Positions 1 through 12,422 of a stretch of DNA of 64,000 nucleotides are shown here, piece by piece. Location: the NCBI GenBank assembly GCA_040954595.2, contig CM082576.2:5580001-5644000 (forward strand), written 5' to 3'. This stretch comes from Balanoglossus misakiensis (taxonomy: Eukaryota; Hemichordata). The translations under genes and the position numbers were made by a program. The stretch's first letter is position 1; the number at the start of each line of letters is the position of its first letter. The notes beneath the pieces were generated by a model that searched no databases, was not told the origin of the DNA, and saw nothing but the letters and a program-made list of their open reading frames with translations.

Positions 1-1141
1 TATGGTACAGCTGAAGAATTAGCCCAGAGTGCATGCAATTACAGGATTTAAATTTTTGTTTTAAAGTGAATTGTTGTCATTAATGAAATATAGGCATTCT
101 TCTGTAATTTTACCTATAATGTTTTGATGTATACTTTAATACATATTGAGAAGAGGAAGTAAAACTGTGCAATAGTCTTTGATGGTTTCTGTGATATTTT
201 GAAATTATTACATGTGTAAAATGATACCACCATGTCATATTTGTGTTGCTGATAACATTTATTATCTATAGACCATGTGTATATTGAACTTGCATCCTGT
301 GTTGAACTGTAATGTCAAAATGTGTGTGTGTGCATGTTTTGTGCCCTGGTTACTCATTTAAATATTCATCATCCATAATAGACCAGTTTGTTTAGCAGTT
401 TTGAATTGTCCATCGCACTTACATGTACATATGAACATTTTGCTGGGAGTGTTCAATTGTTATGATATCCTTCTTTCTACTGATCATATTGGTGCCAGCA
501 GCCAGTATATAATTGGAACAATTATACTTTAATGGCTTATAATACTACTAATAGGATGATGGCAGAACGACAGTGAGCCACTCTCCGTTCATTATAAAAC
601 CAAGGTTAGGCTTTGAAAAGGAAATTTGAACTGGTTGCCACACATAAGAATTAAATGTAAATGCAGATTTAATTTTGGTGGAGAACGGTGTCATCAGTTT
701 ATCCTCGTTGGTTTTACAGCCCTAGTTAGTACTCATTGATGATATTTGAATATTTCAGAACAGGTCACAGTGTGCTGAATATAGGGCTGTATTCTATAGG
801 ATGTGAGATATTCAGTGTTTTGTTAAAATTATGAATAAGATATTGACTGGGATTGATATGAGTCTGCTGCTGTCATGATTTTTGTTACATTGTGTGTTTG
901 CTGTAAAATGGAATTGTCATGTGATTATGAGAAAATTTGACTAACATTACAAGTACCTTAGAGTGTTGTTGTTTTGTAACGGGTTTAATTTTGAGACCCA
1001 GAATTGCAGCCAGTACAGGCATCTTATGGCAGCAATCTAATTAGTAGTAAATTGATTGTATGGAAATGAAGTGGCAGTGTCTTCATTGTATGTAAACGAC
1101 AGCCTGTATTCATGTTGTCTATGTTTTTTTGTTCCATGCAG
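1..1141 (+). other. Probable WDR26 intron (upstream of first visible exon)
   Basis: No coding exon could be recognised here. The next exon begins inside the CTLH-region sequence of WDR26, so this AT-rich stretch is most likely the intron before it, ending in the acceptor at 1139-1141. The exons for the N-terminal LisH part should lie before the window. A short upstream exon that I failed to see cannot be excluded. Confidence 0.6.
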
Positions 1142-4100
1142 ATTTTTAATGTGTACTGGTCCGGAAGACCTGCATAGACAAGCAGATTGGGCCGGAAAGG
1201 GAGCTGCTTCCAGAGCCAAATTGATGGAACAGCTTCAAAGTGAGTTCAGTGTTATCGACTGCTGTGGGATGTCATTTTGTATACCTGTCATTGATCTTAA
1301 AAAGTGAGAGCGTGGTGGTGTCAAGGATGTCTGCATTGTAGGCTTGTGGTACTGACTGTTAGCTGTGTGTGTGAAGTGAAGTCTTGTTGAGCAAAGGACC
1401 CCTTAACTTCATGCAAAAACACAAAGTCTGATTCATTCAGCAAGTGAGGTGTATTTGTCTCTGGTTTGGTCAGAGTGCAAATTACAACAGTCACTTATAT
1501 CTATCAGTACTGTAGCTGTGTTAAAGTTACAGACCTAAGAAATTGTTCAATACTGATGTGACATTAATCCCTTTCTTACTTTCCTGTCTTGACAGCTTTG
1601 CTACCGCCCTCTATCATGCTACCCCCAAGACGACTACAGACACTTCTCAACCAAGCCATAGACCTCCAGAAAGACAGATGCCCATATCATAATACCAAAC
1701 ACGACGAAGCCATAAATGTTTCATTGCTAGTGGACCACTTATGTACTAGGTATGTACCAGTTGCGTTAATATTATCCATGCATATCTGTTTTGACATGGC
1801 TCTCCAGGCAAATGTTTGCAGCGCTCTGCAACATGACAGATGATGATGTATTGAGTTGACAAATGAAAACATTGTGAAGTGGGAGTTATTGGTAGGATTT
1901 TTTTACAATCGAATTGACATGATGTAGTTTGTGCTCAGTTGACATAAATAATAAGAGTCCTAAATTAAGAAATTGTTAATAGTCAGGGTAAATGTACCAG
2001 TACTGTGCAAATTGGATAAAAGCCAAAATTTCATTTTGTTTAGATAAATTCGAAATTCATATCGTGTTAGTTGCAAGCTCAATAGAATTTGTCATCGGAT
2101 CGGTATAAATTCTGTATTGTACAGTTATTGATATATTTGAATTGGGTGAGGCCTTTGTAGGGCCATCTTTTTCAACTGACCCCTTTGCATTTCAGTGTGT
2201 ACTGCTTTTCCCAATATTGTTGCCAGATATTGATGATTTTTTCTCTATCCATACTATCCGCAGGGAACACTTTCCATGTGAAACCAGACAGATTCTAAAC
2301 GAGCACTGTGATGAAGTCTGGTTTTGTAAATTTTCACCCGACGGTTCCAAATTAGCAACAGGTTCCAAGGACACCACACTAATAATCTGGGAGGTACATC
2401 AGGTAAGTCGAGAGATCATGAGCACTTTGTGTTGTTTTAGTATGTTCAGATTGACAACACAACTATTGAACTTGGTTTTGAAATGATGATAAATTGCTGA
2501 AACTAGTGAAAGGTGCAGTATCATACTAGATCATGTTGAGTCATGAGACTTTAAAGCATTGACAAACTTAATTGAGCTTGTCAACATCCTTGTATCTACT
2601 TGTTTTGTAGGAAACCAAAGAACTCCGACATTTGAACACATTTGAAGGCCATGCCTTTGGTGTGGCGTATCTGGCATGGAGTCCAGACAGTAAATTCATC
2701 ATAGCCTGCGGTCCAGAAGAGAGTTCTGAACTGTGGATATGGAATGTTGAGGTAAAGACACAGCTTTTTAGATGTAACTATGAATTCAGGTTTCTTGATT
2801 ACACACATTACATGGTAGTCAAAAGGAACTTGCCAAATATGTATCTCTGTTCGCTGAAGTCGTGTTTAATTGGGAACATTCCTTGCTTTGATGTTTGATT
2901 TTCAGACTGGTGATCTTAGGTGTAAAATGAGCCAGTCACCAGACGACAGTCTAACATGCGCATCCTGGAACTCAGACTGCAAGAGATTTGTAGCAGGTGG
3001 TATGAAGGGACAATTCTATCAGTGTGTAAGTAGTATTCTGGATTTGTATGTTCAACTTTATCGTGAATACGGTATCAAATGAAAAAGAAATCCTATAAAC
3101 TTGACAAAACCTTGTCCGCAATACAAAATCTGCAAAATATCACATCTTTGTGTTTTTTTTCTGTCATTCACAGGATATAGATGGTAATGTCTTAGATTCC
3201 TGGGAAGGGGTCAGAGTTCAGTGTGTAGCAGTTAAGAATGATGGTAAAACCATCCTAGCATCAGATACACATCATAGAATAAGAGCCTACAATTTTGAAG
3301 AATCATCAGACCACAATGTGTAAGTATGATATTTAATGCTTACCAGCAAACATATCACATGAGTTTTGTGATTGGAAGTCTTGACTTAAGAATGGTTCAT
3401 TTCAAATTTTTTCATGTTGATTTTTTGCAGAGTCCAGGAAGATCATTCCATCATGTCTTTTACACTGAACGACAAAGAAAACTTAGCCTTACTCAACGTC
3501 GCCACTCAGGGAGTACACCTATGGGATATTCAAGATAAAATACTACTCAGAAAATTTCAAGGTGTTACACAAAGCTTTTATACAATATATTCCTGTTTTG
3601 GAGGTGTCAATCAAGACTTCATTGCCAGTGGTAGTGAAGGTGAGGAGGATTTCCTAATCTACAATGAAACATTTTCACTCGTCCATTTTCAAGGTACAAG
3701 TCCTTGGCCAGTCTCTCATAGAAATAAAATGCAATCATTTCCAATTTTAACTCCCACCACCTTTGTATGTTCTTTTGATTATTCCCCCTTTTATCACAGA
3801 CAATCAAGTTTATGTGTGGCACCACAAAAGAGAGCTTCCCATAGCTGTGTTGCAAGGCCATACCCGTACAGTCAACTGTGTGACATGGAATCCACACGTA
3901 CCAAGTATGTTAGCCAGTGCTTCAGATGATGGCACTATACGGATATGGGGACCCTCAGCAGAACACGGTATGTGTACCCCATAGTCTCTGCCTGTTTGTT
4001 GAATCCAGGAGGTCACAGTTAGGGGTGTAGTGTCACAATTCTCACTGGGGATTTGGAATGACCGAAGGGGGATTTGAAATGCATTGCTTTATTTGTGCTC

Positions 4101-4449
4101 GGAAATCTTTCCTGGCATTGGATTGATTCATCCTATAAACATTACAAAGGCAGTATTCAGAAACCATTCAACAATTGTTTCAATGGAGAGTTCAAACGGT
4201 CTCTTTAAAGGGCACTTCATAAAAAAGTACATGTAACAGATTCAAGGTTCGACATAACAAAATCGTATATTGATAGACATGCATTGAAATGTATTCACTT
4301 GCCTTGCTGGATTTTAGCATGCAATGAGTTGAGCCACGCACTTGTTTCTCAACAAAAGATTCTTGTCTTTGTTTTCAGAGCCACCCACATCAGATGCCAG
4401 CTGTAGTAATAGTAATGGAACACCAAATGGTAGCAGCACGTCAGTCTAG
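1142..4449 (+). CDS. WDR26: WD repeat-containing protein 26 (partial, 3' nine exons)
   Basis: Exons are 1142-1239, 1596-1749, 2264-2402, 2611-2751, 2906-3025, 3174-3319, 3431-3639, 3800-3967 and 4379-4449 (stop TAG at 4447), giving 414 residues in an unbroken frame. The first two exons cover the end of the CTLH-type helical region (LMCTGPEDL, then [16 protein letters not shown]). The rest form the WD40 propeller, with blades ending in IIWEV, LWIWNV, VHLWDI, VYVWHH and IRIWGP. The order and spacing match human WDR26 almost residue for residue. WDR26 is a scaffold and substrate-binding subunit of the CTLH/GID E3 ubiquitin ligase. The C-terminal tail after the last blade is short and Ser/Asn-rich, unlike the vertebrate tail. 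The N-terminus lies outside the window. It is convergent with DTL. Confidence 0.95.
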
Positions 4450-4481
4450 TAATGGAATAGGGGACGAAGAATTTAACCGGA

Positions 4482-4496
4482 GGGGGGGGGGGGGGG
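4482..4496. repeat. Poly-G tract (15 bp)
   Basis: Uninterrupted run of 15 G on the + strand, 32 bp after the WDR26 stop codon. It would be transcribed in the 3' UTR. It is one of eight G/C homopolymers of 10 bp or more in the window. Confidence 0.9.
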
Positions 4497-5457
4497 TAAC
4501 TTTGCAAAAATCAGACCAGTCACATCCATGAGTATTTTTCAAGACACCACCCTGTGACCTGTCTTCTATGATTATATTCATTGGAAAGAAACTGCAAGAC
4601 AGAGACGCACCATGGAATTCTCATCTGGTATCATAATTTAAGATGCAAGATTAAGCCTGGAAACGGTGAAGCAAGAGCAGGAATGAACAAAAACTCTGTG
4701 CCTAATATATAAAGGACACAAAGAAAACCAGAAAGGGCCCAGTTATTGTATGGCACAAGTGCGCATACAGCAAAGACTTTTAAATACTGCAGATGTGCAA
4801 AGTGCAGCAGAAGGCCGCCCTCCCTGTGATGTATTTGAAGTGGTAAACGCAACGTCAACAAATTATCCCATGCCGCTGGAAGTAACAAAGGGAACACGGT
4901 CACTCAGAAACAAGTCCTTATACCCTGGAACACACTGCATAATATCATGGCTACTATTTTTTTGCATTATCTTAGTTTGTTGTGCAATTTTGTTTGTGTT
5001 CCTCCCATGGTTTGTTTTATTTACAACGGGTGCATGTCAAGCACGGTAAAATGTTTCCTTTCTTTTCTTTTTTTTTGTATCAAAGTTCTGAGATACAAAA
5101 CAACATATAGGAGAAACATCACAAACAGGTCTGATGTTGTTGCTCAATATAAATTTAAGACGAAATTCTGTAAAAAAAATTAAAAAGACCCTAATTTATA
5201 TTGGATTTGATTCAGTTCTCGTTTTGTGTGTGTTAGAGGTGGCAGACAGCCAATAATGGTAGTTTTGGTGTTTTAGGGCAAAGCAGCCATACACTGTTTT
5301 TGAGTTTGTCTTTTATTTTATTTTTAATGCAGAAATCATTCAAGGTTTGCATAAAACCTGCTTTAATTTATGCATCGTAGCTGTATACTTTCTTCTGCTA
5401 TCCCCCGATTTTCTTCACTAAAATATGTCTGCCACCATCTGTACAAGAGTGTCTGTC

Positions 5458-5605
5458 TGAAGCAATCTGATTAAAATCAGATGTAGAGTTTAGGCGTGAT
5501 AGTTTTGGCTGTTCTATTTGTCTTGGCTGCTCTTGGACGCTATGAATTGGCAAAAGTAAAGATGGCGCCTAACTCTACATCTAATTTTCATCAGATTGGT
5601 CTTCA
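5458..5605. repeat. MITE-like inverted repeat
   Basis: A 39-bp left arm (5458-5496) and a 40-bp right arm (5566-5605) are imperfect reverse complements, with about 36 of 41 aligned positions matching, around a 69-bp spacer. The left arm also contains a small perfect palindrome (ATCTGATT, AA, AATCAGAT). There is no transposase, and no target-site duplication could be fixed by eye. A short non-autonomous element or a structured 3' UTR hairpin are both possible. Confidence 0.6.
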
Positions 5606-7538
5606 ATTCCTTTTATATTTCAGTTCAATGGTCAGTAAGTTTCATCTGAATCAAACAGTCCTGTATTTTTTATTTGTCTTTATTTCACATTTGATTTTTG
5701 CCAGTATTTTCTAGATGTGGATTTCAACTCCCACCCATCCACCCCTGCCAGTAAAACTTGTAACCACCAACAGTGAGATGTAAATTTTGTGATTGATTGA
5801 TTGCACATTTCTATTAGCACACTCAGTAACAACTGCAACTATGTGACTCCCGGACTGTCCCTGCCAGTTACCTGCACTCTACATCGCATCTGTTGAAATA
5901 AACCTACCTCTGTGTGCGAATTGTCTTAACGTGTAATATCTGTCACATGTTGCACTGAAGCTTGGTCTGTCTCTAATGGCAACCGCTACCTAGCTACATT
6001 TACTGTCGCTCATTTCTAATTCAATTGCAAACATGAATACCTCCTGGTCGTTCTGTTATGTGATGCATGAAATTATCGTCAATTTGTGCCAAACGATTGG
6101 AAGATTATATATTGTGTAGAAAGCAAATATATCTTTTTTTTCTTCTGGGTATAAAACTTTCATGGTTTTCTTCTGACACACCTGTTTTTGTAGGGATTTC
6201 TTTTAAGAAAACAACAGGACCACATTTTAAAGTCTTATTTACTCTTTTTTTTCTTAAATGACCAATTAAAAATATCTTCATAACACTCCCTTGTCCCCAG
6301 TTGTTTTCATGAATGAAGAAAAAAAAAAGGATTGGCAAACTTATAGTATGCTGTATGCACAGTCTGTTGATATAGCTGAGAATTAACACCACAGTAGTAT
6401 TAAGAACATGTTGACTTAACACTGAAGAGTACTGAAAATACCACCATGACTGATCCTGGTGTTTTGTAGCTCTTGTCCAATAAAAACTACAAAAGATCTT
6501 ATGTGGCAGTTTTAGCACATTTCGTTTTCTGATGAAGAGTTATGTTCACATTGTCTGGCCATCCTGGGGTATAGTATATGTAAATCCACCCAAAGGGCTG
6601 TTTTGGAGCTCAAGATGAAAAAATGAGTTACAAGTGAAATTATCAGGAATTAGGTAAAGTCCTCATAGTGTAGCTTTGACAGCAGAGATAATTCAATGTG
6701 CAAATGTATTCAAGTGTACATGCATGTATTTCAGTGTCACTGCATTGTCATTGTTGTGCGAGTATGTGAAAATTACTGTGTACAGCATCCATGATCCAAC
6801 TTTGCCATGTGGATAGTTACATGCAATACAGGAGACCTCACTTTCACAAGTTATAGTACTTGTATATGTGTGCAGTTATCAGAGACAAACCATGTCACCT
6901 GCAATAGTACTCTACTATTCAGTAGTAATTTCACATCATTAATTTCAATTCTGGAAACCCAGTGTATCTATCCCCAATGCACTTTCAATACTCTACCAAT
7001 TAAATGTAGACCTTTTGTTTGTGAAGAAGGGGGTGTGAGGCATATTGGTTGTGATTTTATTTTTGTGGTGGTGGTTGGTGGATATCTTGAAGGATATGTT
7101 AGCTTGTTACTGGCAATTATTTCAACTTTCTTTTTAATTGTTCATTTTATATTTAATTGCTTTGTATATTGATATCATGTAAAGAATAAATGAAAGAAAA
7201 AAAACGTATTTGTACTTTGCATCTGTTGTCTATACTTATATCCCTCATGGTTGTCTATTTGCCTGTGAAACTGTTAACAACAAACTGCCATAGCAACTGT
7301 TCCTACCTGCAGTTGTTGTACTAAACATCTCCAAATCCAATGTTTTGCTGTGGATTTCTAATTTCATCATGCTAAAGTTCTTTGCATCAGTCCTATGCCT
7401 AAGTTACATGTAATGTGGAGTACTTTCTTGCACAACCAGTGCAGCAGTGAGTTTGTCAAGTCATTCTGGTGATAACTTGGGAGATGCATGTTCTCTGCAC
7501 AGCTAAAATAGCAAAATTAAGAGGTGTGGTATAAAAGA

Positions 7539-7544
7539 TTTATT
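7539..7544 (-). terminator. Candidate polyadenylation signal of DTL
   Basis: TTTATT on the + strand reads AATAAA on the minus strand, about 335 nt after the DTL stop codon. The cleavage site was not determined. Confidence 0.35.
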
Positions 7545-7878
7545 CCTCTGAAATATTGGTCATGATCACAGTATTAAATTCAGCATTAAAAAGATCATTG
7601 CCTAATTATGACTGGAGTAGAAAATTTATCTATTGCAGGGTACAGGAAGAAAGGACAGTCTGGCTCTACCACAGAAGTATGCCCTCAGTGGCAAATTGTA
7701 CCAACTCTGAGCAACAGCATTTGCATCCACAGAAAATACAACTTTACTTCTAATAAAGAAACCTTCAGATACTATAGTATTTGGGTATTGCTAACTCTTA
7801 ATTATCAATTGGTGTAGAAAAATTGTATAAAAATTTAAAATATTTCTAAATATAGCACCAAAATCTACACATTTCTGT

Positions 7879-10800
7879 TCATTTCTTGACACCATTGACA
7901 AGTGGAACTGGTTGGAAGTAATGCCGGATGCTTGGCGACTTGGGGGAGACAGGGGAGAGTTGCTGAAAAAAAGGAGAGAAAACGAGAATATGAATATAAT
8001 TCATAAAGTGATCATTGTCATCTGAGCATCTGGTTGAATTCTGTCAGAGTGATTCACTTTCTCATAGTTAGTTTTGGGTAGAAAATATTTCCTGAGAAAT
8101 ATTGGTATCAATTCAGAAGTGTTTTGGTTGAGGGTGGTACCCAGTTCATTTTACGGGTTCTAAGGTTCCCAAACCATTTCCCCTAAAATCAGAAAAAAAA
8201 AACACTGAATTCAGTGACTGCAAATCAACCAACCTGTGATATTTTTGGAGAGGATGATCTGCTCCTAGACGGTGAAATGTCTTTGCTGCTGGGTTTTAAC
8301 ATTCTCAGTAACTTAGGTGAGCTTCTTTCTCTGCCGGGACTACTTTCTTTGCCCGGCAACTGCTTTTGTTTTGCCAGCTGGCACAGCCAGTTGATTTTCT
8401 TCTTACTCTCTGTACAAGTGTTCGTTTCTTTCTGCGCATTTGCCCTTTTGGGCAAATCCAGTACTAAGTTTGGCAGATTGACGGTCGGCGACCCACAGAT
8501 TTGTTGTTCACTTGTTGATGTACTGCATTTGAAATTGTCCCGCCTTGGTGACGAAGTCTTGTCAACATTACTTTCAACATTACTGTGAACTTCCTGAAGT
8601 TTCTGTGCTTTTCTCCTGACAGTTTCGTCGGCATCCATGAGAAAATGCTGCTCTAATGGCTGCAGATCGCCCGCACTGAAATTAGTCTCTTGGCAAATCT
8701 GAACTTTACTTTCCTGTGAAAAACGCTCATCATCTTCAATTTTACGCTTGACGCCGCGCGGAGCGACATCATCCCCACAGCCACGGACATTCTCTTTTTC
8801 CTTCACTGGTGATTTTCTGGGGGACGACTTTTTAACGGAGTCTTTTTTCGCAAACCAGTTCTTAATGGACGTGTCCCTGAGTTTTGGTGATACGTATTTC
8901 CTTGTTGCGTTGAATTGCGACGGACTGAGGGGAAGGGTTGCGGCTAACTTTGGTATGTTGCTGACAGGGCTGGCTGGTGCACAAGTAGCAGGCAGTGGTG
9001 ACAATGGACAAGTTCTGAGTTGCTGGATTTCTGGAGGTGCTTTTAGAGTGGAAACCACCGTCTTTGTAACGGCAACATCACTGCTGCCATCGGTACCTGC
9101 AAAATGACGGAAATTGAATTTAAAATATTCTTGTCTCTCAAGTTCAGCTAACACAAGATGCATACAAGGCAGCATTTATACTCACCGCAAACAGCAGTTG
9201 CAGACACTGTATCAGAGGTTGTGTATTTCTCACACCATCCACTTCTCTCATTTGCTGGCAGTGGTTTCTCTCTCCTGTTTAATCTCCATATTTTGACTGT
9301 GTTGTCATCAGAACATGTCACTATCTACATAATAAACAAATAAATGAACTATTAATTAAAAAATAGCTGAAAGTAAATGAATAAAACTCTTCAAAGTGAA
9401 TGAATGACTAGAAAGTGCAGGGTACTTGACCATAGGGTTCATATAAGTCCACTTAAAATTCCAGGGCTTTTCTTCGTCTTTCAAGCATTTTTCAAATGAT
9501 ATTTCATGGGTCAAAACTTTTTCTCCCAATGTCATTGTGCAGTAAGTGTTCGTAGGAAAACTTTTAACTGATCATTGAAGAATAAAAACTGTACCTTGCT
9601 GAAATCCTTGTGGTTCCAAGCAACGCTGGTCACTTCATTGATATGACCTTTCAACTTGCAGATTGGTTCCTCAGACTTGCCAACCTGAGGACATAAACAA
9701 CATGCATTATGAGTGTTGGCTTTATCTGAAGTTGTGCTTGTGAGTCTGTGGAGGGAAAGAGAAGCTTTGTCAGAAGTCAGGAATTTAAAAAAAAAACAGT
9801 TCAACCTACCTGCCAAATATAGGCATCATCGTCGCTTGAGCCACTCAGTAAGAAGTTGTCATCCAATGACAAGGAAGATTTGACGTAAAATGTGGAGTGG
9901 AGATGACCTGTGTAGAGGGCCACCGGAGTTGTTGAAGTCCCGGTACAGTCGTATTGGTAAATGGTGCTATCTGTACAACTAGCGAACACTCGACTGCAGG
10001 TTGAATCCAGCACTAGGCTAGAAAACCCTAAATGGAAAAGAAAGCAGTATTGTTGACATTTTTGGCAAAGTTCAATTTTTTTTACATAGTATTAAGGGTG
10101 TGTTTGTGTGTACATTTGAAACGTCCACTCACTGTACCAGAACAGTAAAGACAAGTTTAGACAACCACACATTGCATCATGCATTGATGTTTATTAGCAA
10201 CTGTTGTTTTGACTTGTACCAGACTCATGTCACATGTTAAATCAGCTGATGGGTGCAATGACATATTTACTTACCCCTCTTTCTCAGACTACTGCCTGCA
10301 TAGGGGATGACATGCCAAGGTGTTGGTTCTTTGATTCGGTTGTAATTCTTACGTAGATCCCACATCTTGATTGCCCTGTACAAACCACAGAGAAAGACGG
10401 CATAAACTTTTAATTGGTTTCCATAATTGTCACTGTAATTCCGCAGATTGGAACTGAAAAAGAACATCATATAATAACATATCAGTTTTACTAACCCATC
10501 CATAGCACCAGCGGATAATAGTGAGTGTTCATCTTGGAAAACGATGGCTGTCACGCTTTGTTGCGAATCACTGGCTGGTTTGGTGTAACAAAGCCGTGAT
10601 TTCTTCCTCTGTCTGGGAGTTGACACTGCCGTGTTGGTGTGAGCACTGCGTATGGCATCCACTGGAGTATAACAACCATCTGAAACAAGGAGATCAGAAT
10701 GTTTAGCGTTACATGGGAAAATAAACTATGGTAATTAGAAATATTATTCAGGTCACAGGGAGGGGTGTACTATATGTATCTGAAAGCTTACCTCTTTTAT

Positions 10801-12036
10801 TGCACCTTGTATCCCATATCATAATATTTCCATCTCTAGCACATGTTGCAAAAATAAACTTATTGTCTCTTATGCAGCTGACAGCCTTCAGACTGCAACT
10901 GTGTCCTTTAAAAGTGGCTAGTTTGGTGACAGTCTCGATGTTCCACAGCACGGCAGTTTGATCTCCGGATGCTGTCAAGATCTGAGGTTCACGATCCAGC
11001 CAGGCAATATCAAAGATGGCGTTGCTGTGGGCCAACCAGTCTACAATCAGGAAAAAAGCAAATGTAGGATAGGTCTTTAACAACTTTAGAGAAAATAGTG
11101 TATCTGAATGACATAAATAGTTTGTGTTGCAAAGATTCTGATATCTGAAGTGCATTTCAGTGATCAGAAATCGGTCACACCCAGATCACATGAAAGGTTG
11201 AGATGATCTAAATGGATCAATTGCTCTGGAGAGAATTACACTTCATCTTTTATGTTTATCCCTCCTCCAATACTAGAGCACACAGACTGGAGTGTCGCAA
11301 GAGCTTTTTGTGCAAATAGCACCCCTGGGATCAGAAGATCACACTCCAATCATGATCAAATGTAAATGATTTGCATTTCCATATAATCTATGAATTTTGA
11401 CACTTACGCTCTTGATAACAGTCTATTCCTCGTTTTTCTGTGTTCACAATGCGCACGCTGCCATCCTCATCTGCTACAGCCAAGATGTGCTCAAAACCTG
11501 GAACCTTAGAGAATGCACAGGACACTGGAGGGACCACACTTCCGTCCATTGCACAGTGCATTGTATGACAATCATCTTGAATGCAGTCAAAGTCTTCAAC
11601 TACATTACAAGCAGCACCTAAAATACAGAAAAAGAGCAGGGTTGTTTAGAAATATTATTTTTGTACCTCCTACCTGAACTACACAAGAGTATCTTGAGAT
11701 TGAATAAGTAGTGACACCCCCCCCCCCCCTTTGTATGAATCCCAGTATGCAATGCATCATCATGGGGTTCCATGTCTGTGCTGTGCTGTGCTGTAGTGTA
11801 TTCCCTTACTCAGTGAGGTGAGCTCTTTTTGGAGCCTTGCTCGGATGGGAATCCAACATATGTGCATGAATTAACAGTTTTACAGAAATAATTCTTGGGA
11901 GTACCAAAACTTGTTGGGATTCCTTTTGCCATAATAGATTGGACGTAACAACATATAGATACACAAGAGACTCACCAAGATTGATACTGTGGTTTCCAAA
12001 CTTTTCTCGGTGGTACAACGACTTGAGAATAGGCAT
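7879..12036 (-). CDS. DTL: Denticleless / CDT2, CRL4 ubiquitin ligase substrate receptor (complete)
   Basis: Minus-strand exons in coding order: 12036-11976, 11617-11408, 11040-10792, 10679-10496, 10375-10275, 10027-9810, 9684-9595, 9324-9186, 9096-8234, 7962-7879. Together they make 2,199 nt, or 732 residues; human DTL has about 730. The N-terminal half is a WD40 propeller with both DDB1-binding WDxR motifs (WDTRCNKR, WDLRKNYN). The C-terminal half is a Ser/Pro/Lys-rich tail with many SP/TP sites. The last exon encodes 27 residues including SPSIRHYF, which fits a PCNA-interacting (PIP) box with Ser in place of the leading Gln. CRL4-CDT2 degrades CDT1, p21-type inhibitors and SET8 on PCNA-loaded chromatin. 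The start ATG at 12036 gives a short N-terminus (MPILKSLYHREKF) comparable to the vertebrate one. It is head-to-head with INTS7. Confidence 0.95.
11717..11729. repeat. Poly-C tract (13 bp)
   Basis: Run of 13 C in the first intron of DTL. Confidence 0.9.
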
Positions 12037-12422
12037 CCTGATAGTCTGGCAGTACGATATTCAGTCAATAGCCATAAAAAAATATCGTGTGCCCCCAAAG
12101 AGTTACCACCCTGTCGTCGCAAAGCACGCTTTAATAACGCGGGGGCAAATTTGCCGCGAAAATGACGTCACGATCTTTGATTGGTCAATGATGAATAGCA
12201 AGTGACAATGATTTGAGTGTTTTATCAACAGTACCTTGTTAGCGTGCCTGTCGTCTTTATATTATGTTATATACATATTTAGTGGCGTAAAATGCCTATA
12301 ATTATAGTATATTTCATTTCAGTTATCATACGCATCTTGTGATTCTTACCTTTTGTACATACCATTTAGGCTGAGCGACGTTTTAAAAATGCTGAAATGA
12401 AGTCATTGCCATTACAGTCAAA
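12037..12422. promoter_or_regulatory. Shared DTL/INTS7 promoter with E2F-like, CRE and CCAAT motifs
   Basis: The two start codons are 386 bp apart on opposite strands. In the middle lie TTTGCCGCGAAAA (12150-12162, a near-palindromic E2F-type site), TGACGTCA (12163-12170, a perfect CRE/ATF palindrome directly abutting it) and ATTGG (12180-12184, a reversed CCAAT box). This is a textbook cell-cycle and housekeeping bidirectional promoter. Vertebrate DTL is a known E2F-responsive gene. Transcription starts were not determined. Confidence 0.7.

Larger units (their letters stand above)
4450..7190 (+). other. Putative WDR26 3' UTR / downstream region
   Basis: This AT-rich stretch follows the WDR26 stop codon. 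AATAAA hexamers at 5897-5902 and 7185-7190 are candidate polyadenylation signals for a long 3' UTR. It contains a 15-bp G run (4482-4496), an inverted repeat (5458-5605) and a 99-codon open frame at 4750-5049 that I do not trust as a gene. No conserved protein was recognised on either strand. Confidence 0.45.

Noticed and set aside
4750-5049. 99-codon open frame ending in a very hydrophobic segment, resembling a tail-anchored protein
   Set aside because: It lies in the likely WDR26 3' UTR, has a poor start context and no recognisable homologue. The hydrophobic part comes from T-rich sequence.
6105-6518. 137-codon minus-strand open frame
   Set aside because: T-rich/A-rich composition, no domain, and within the 3' region of WDR26. 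Consistent with chance.
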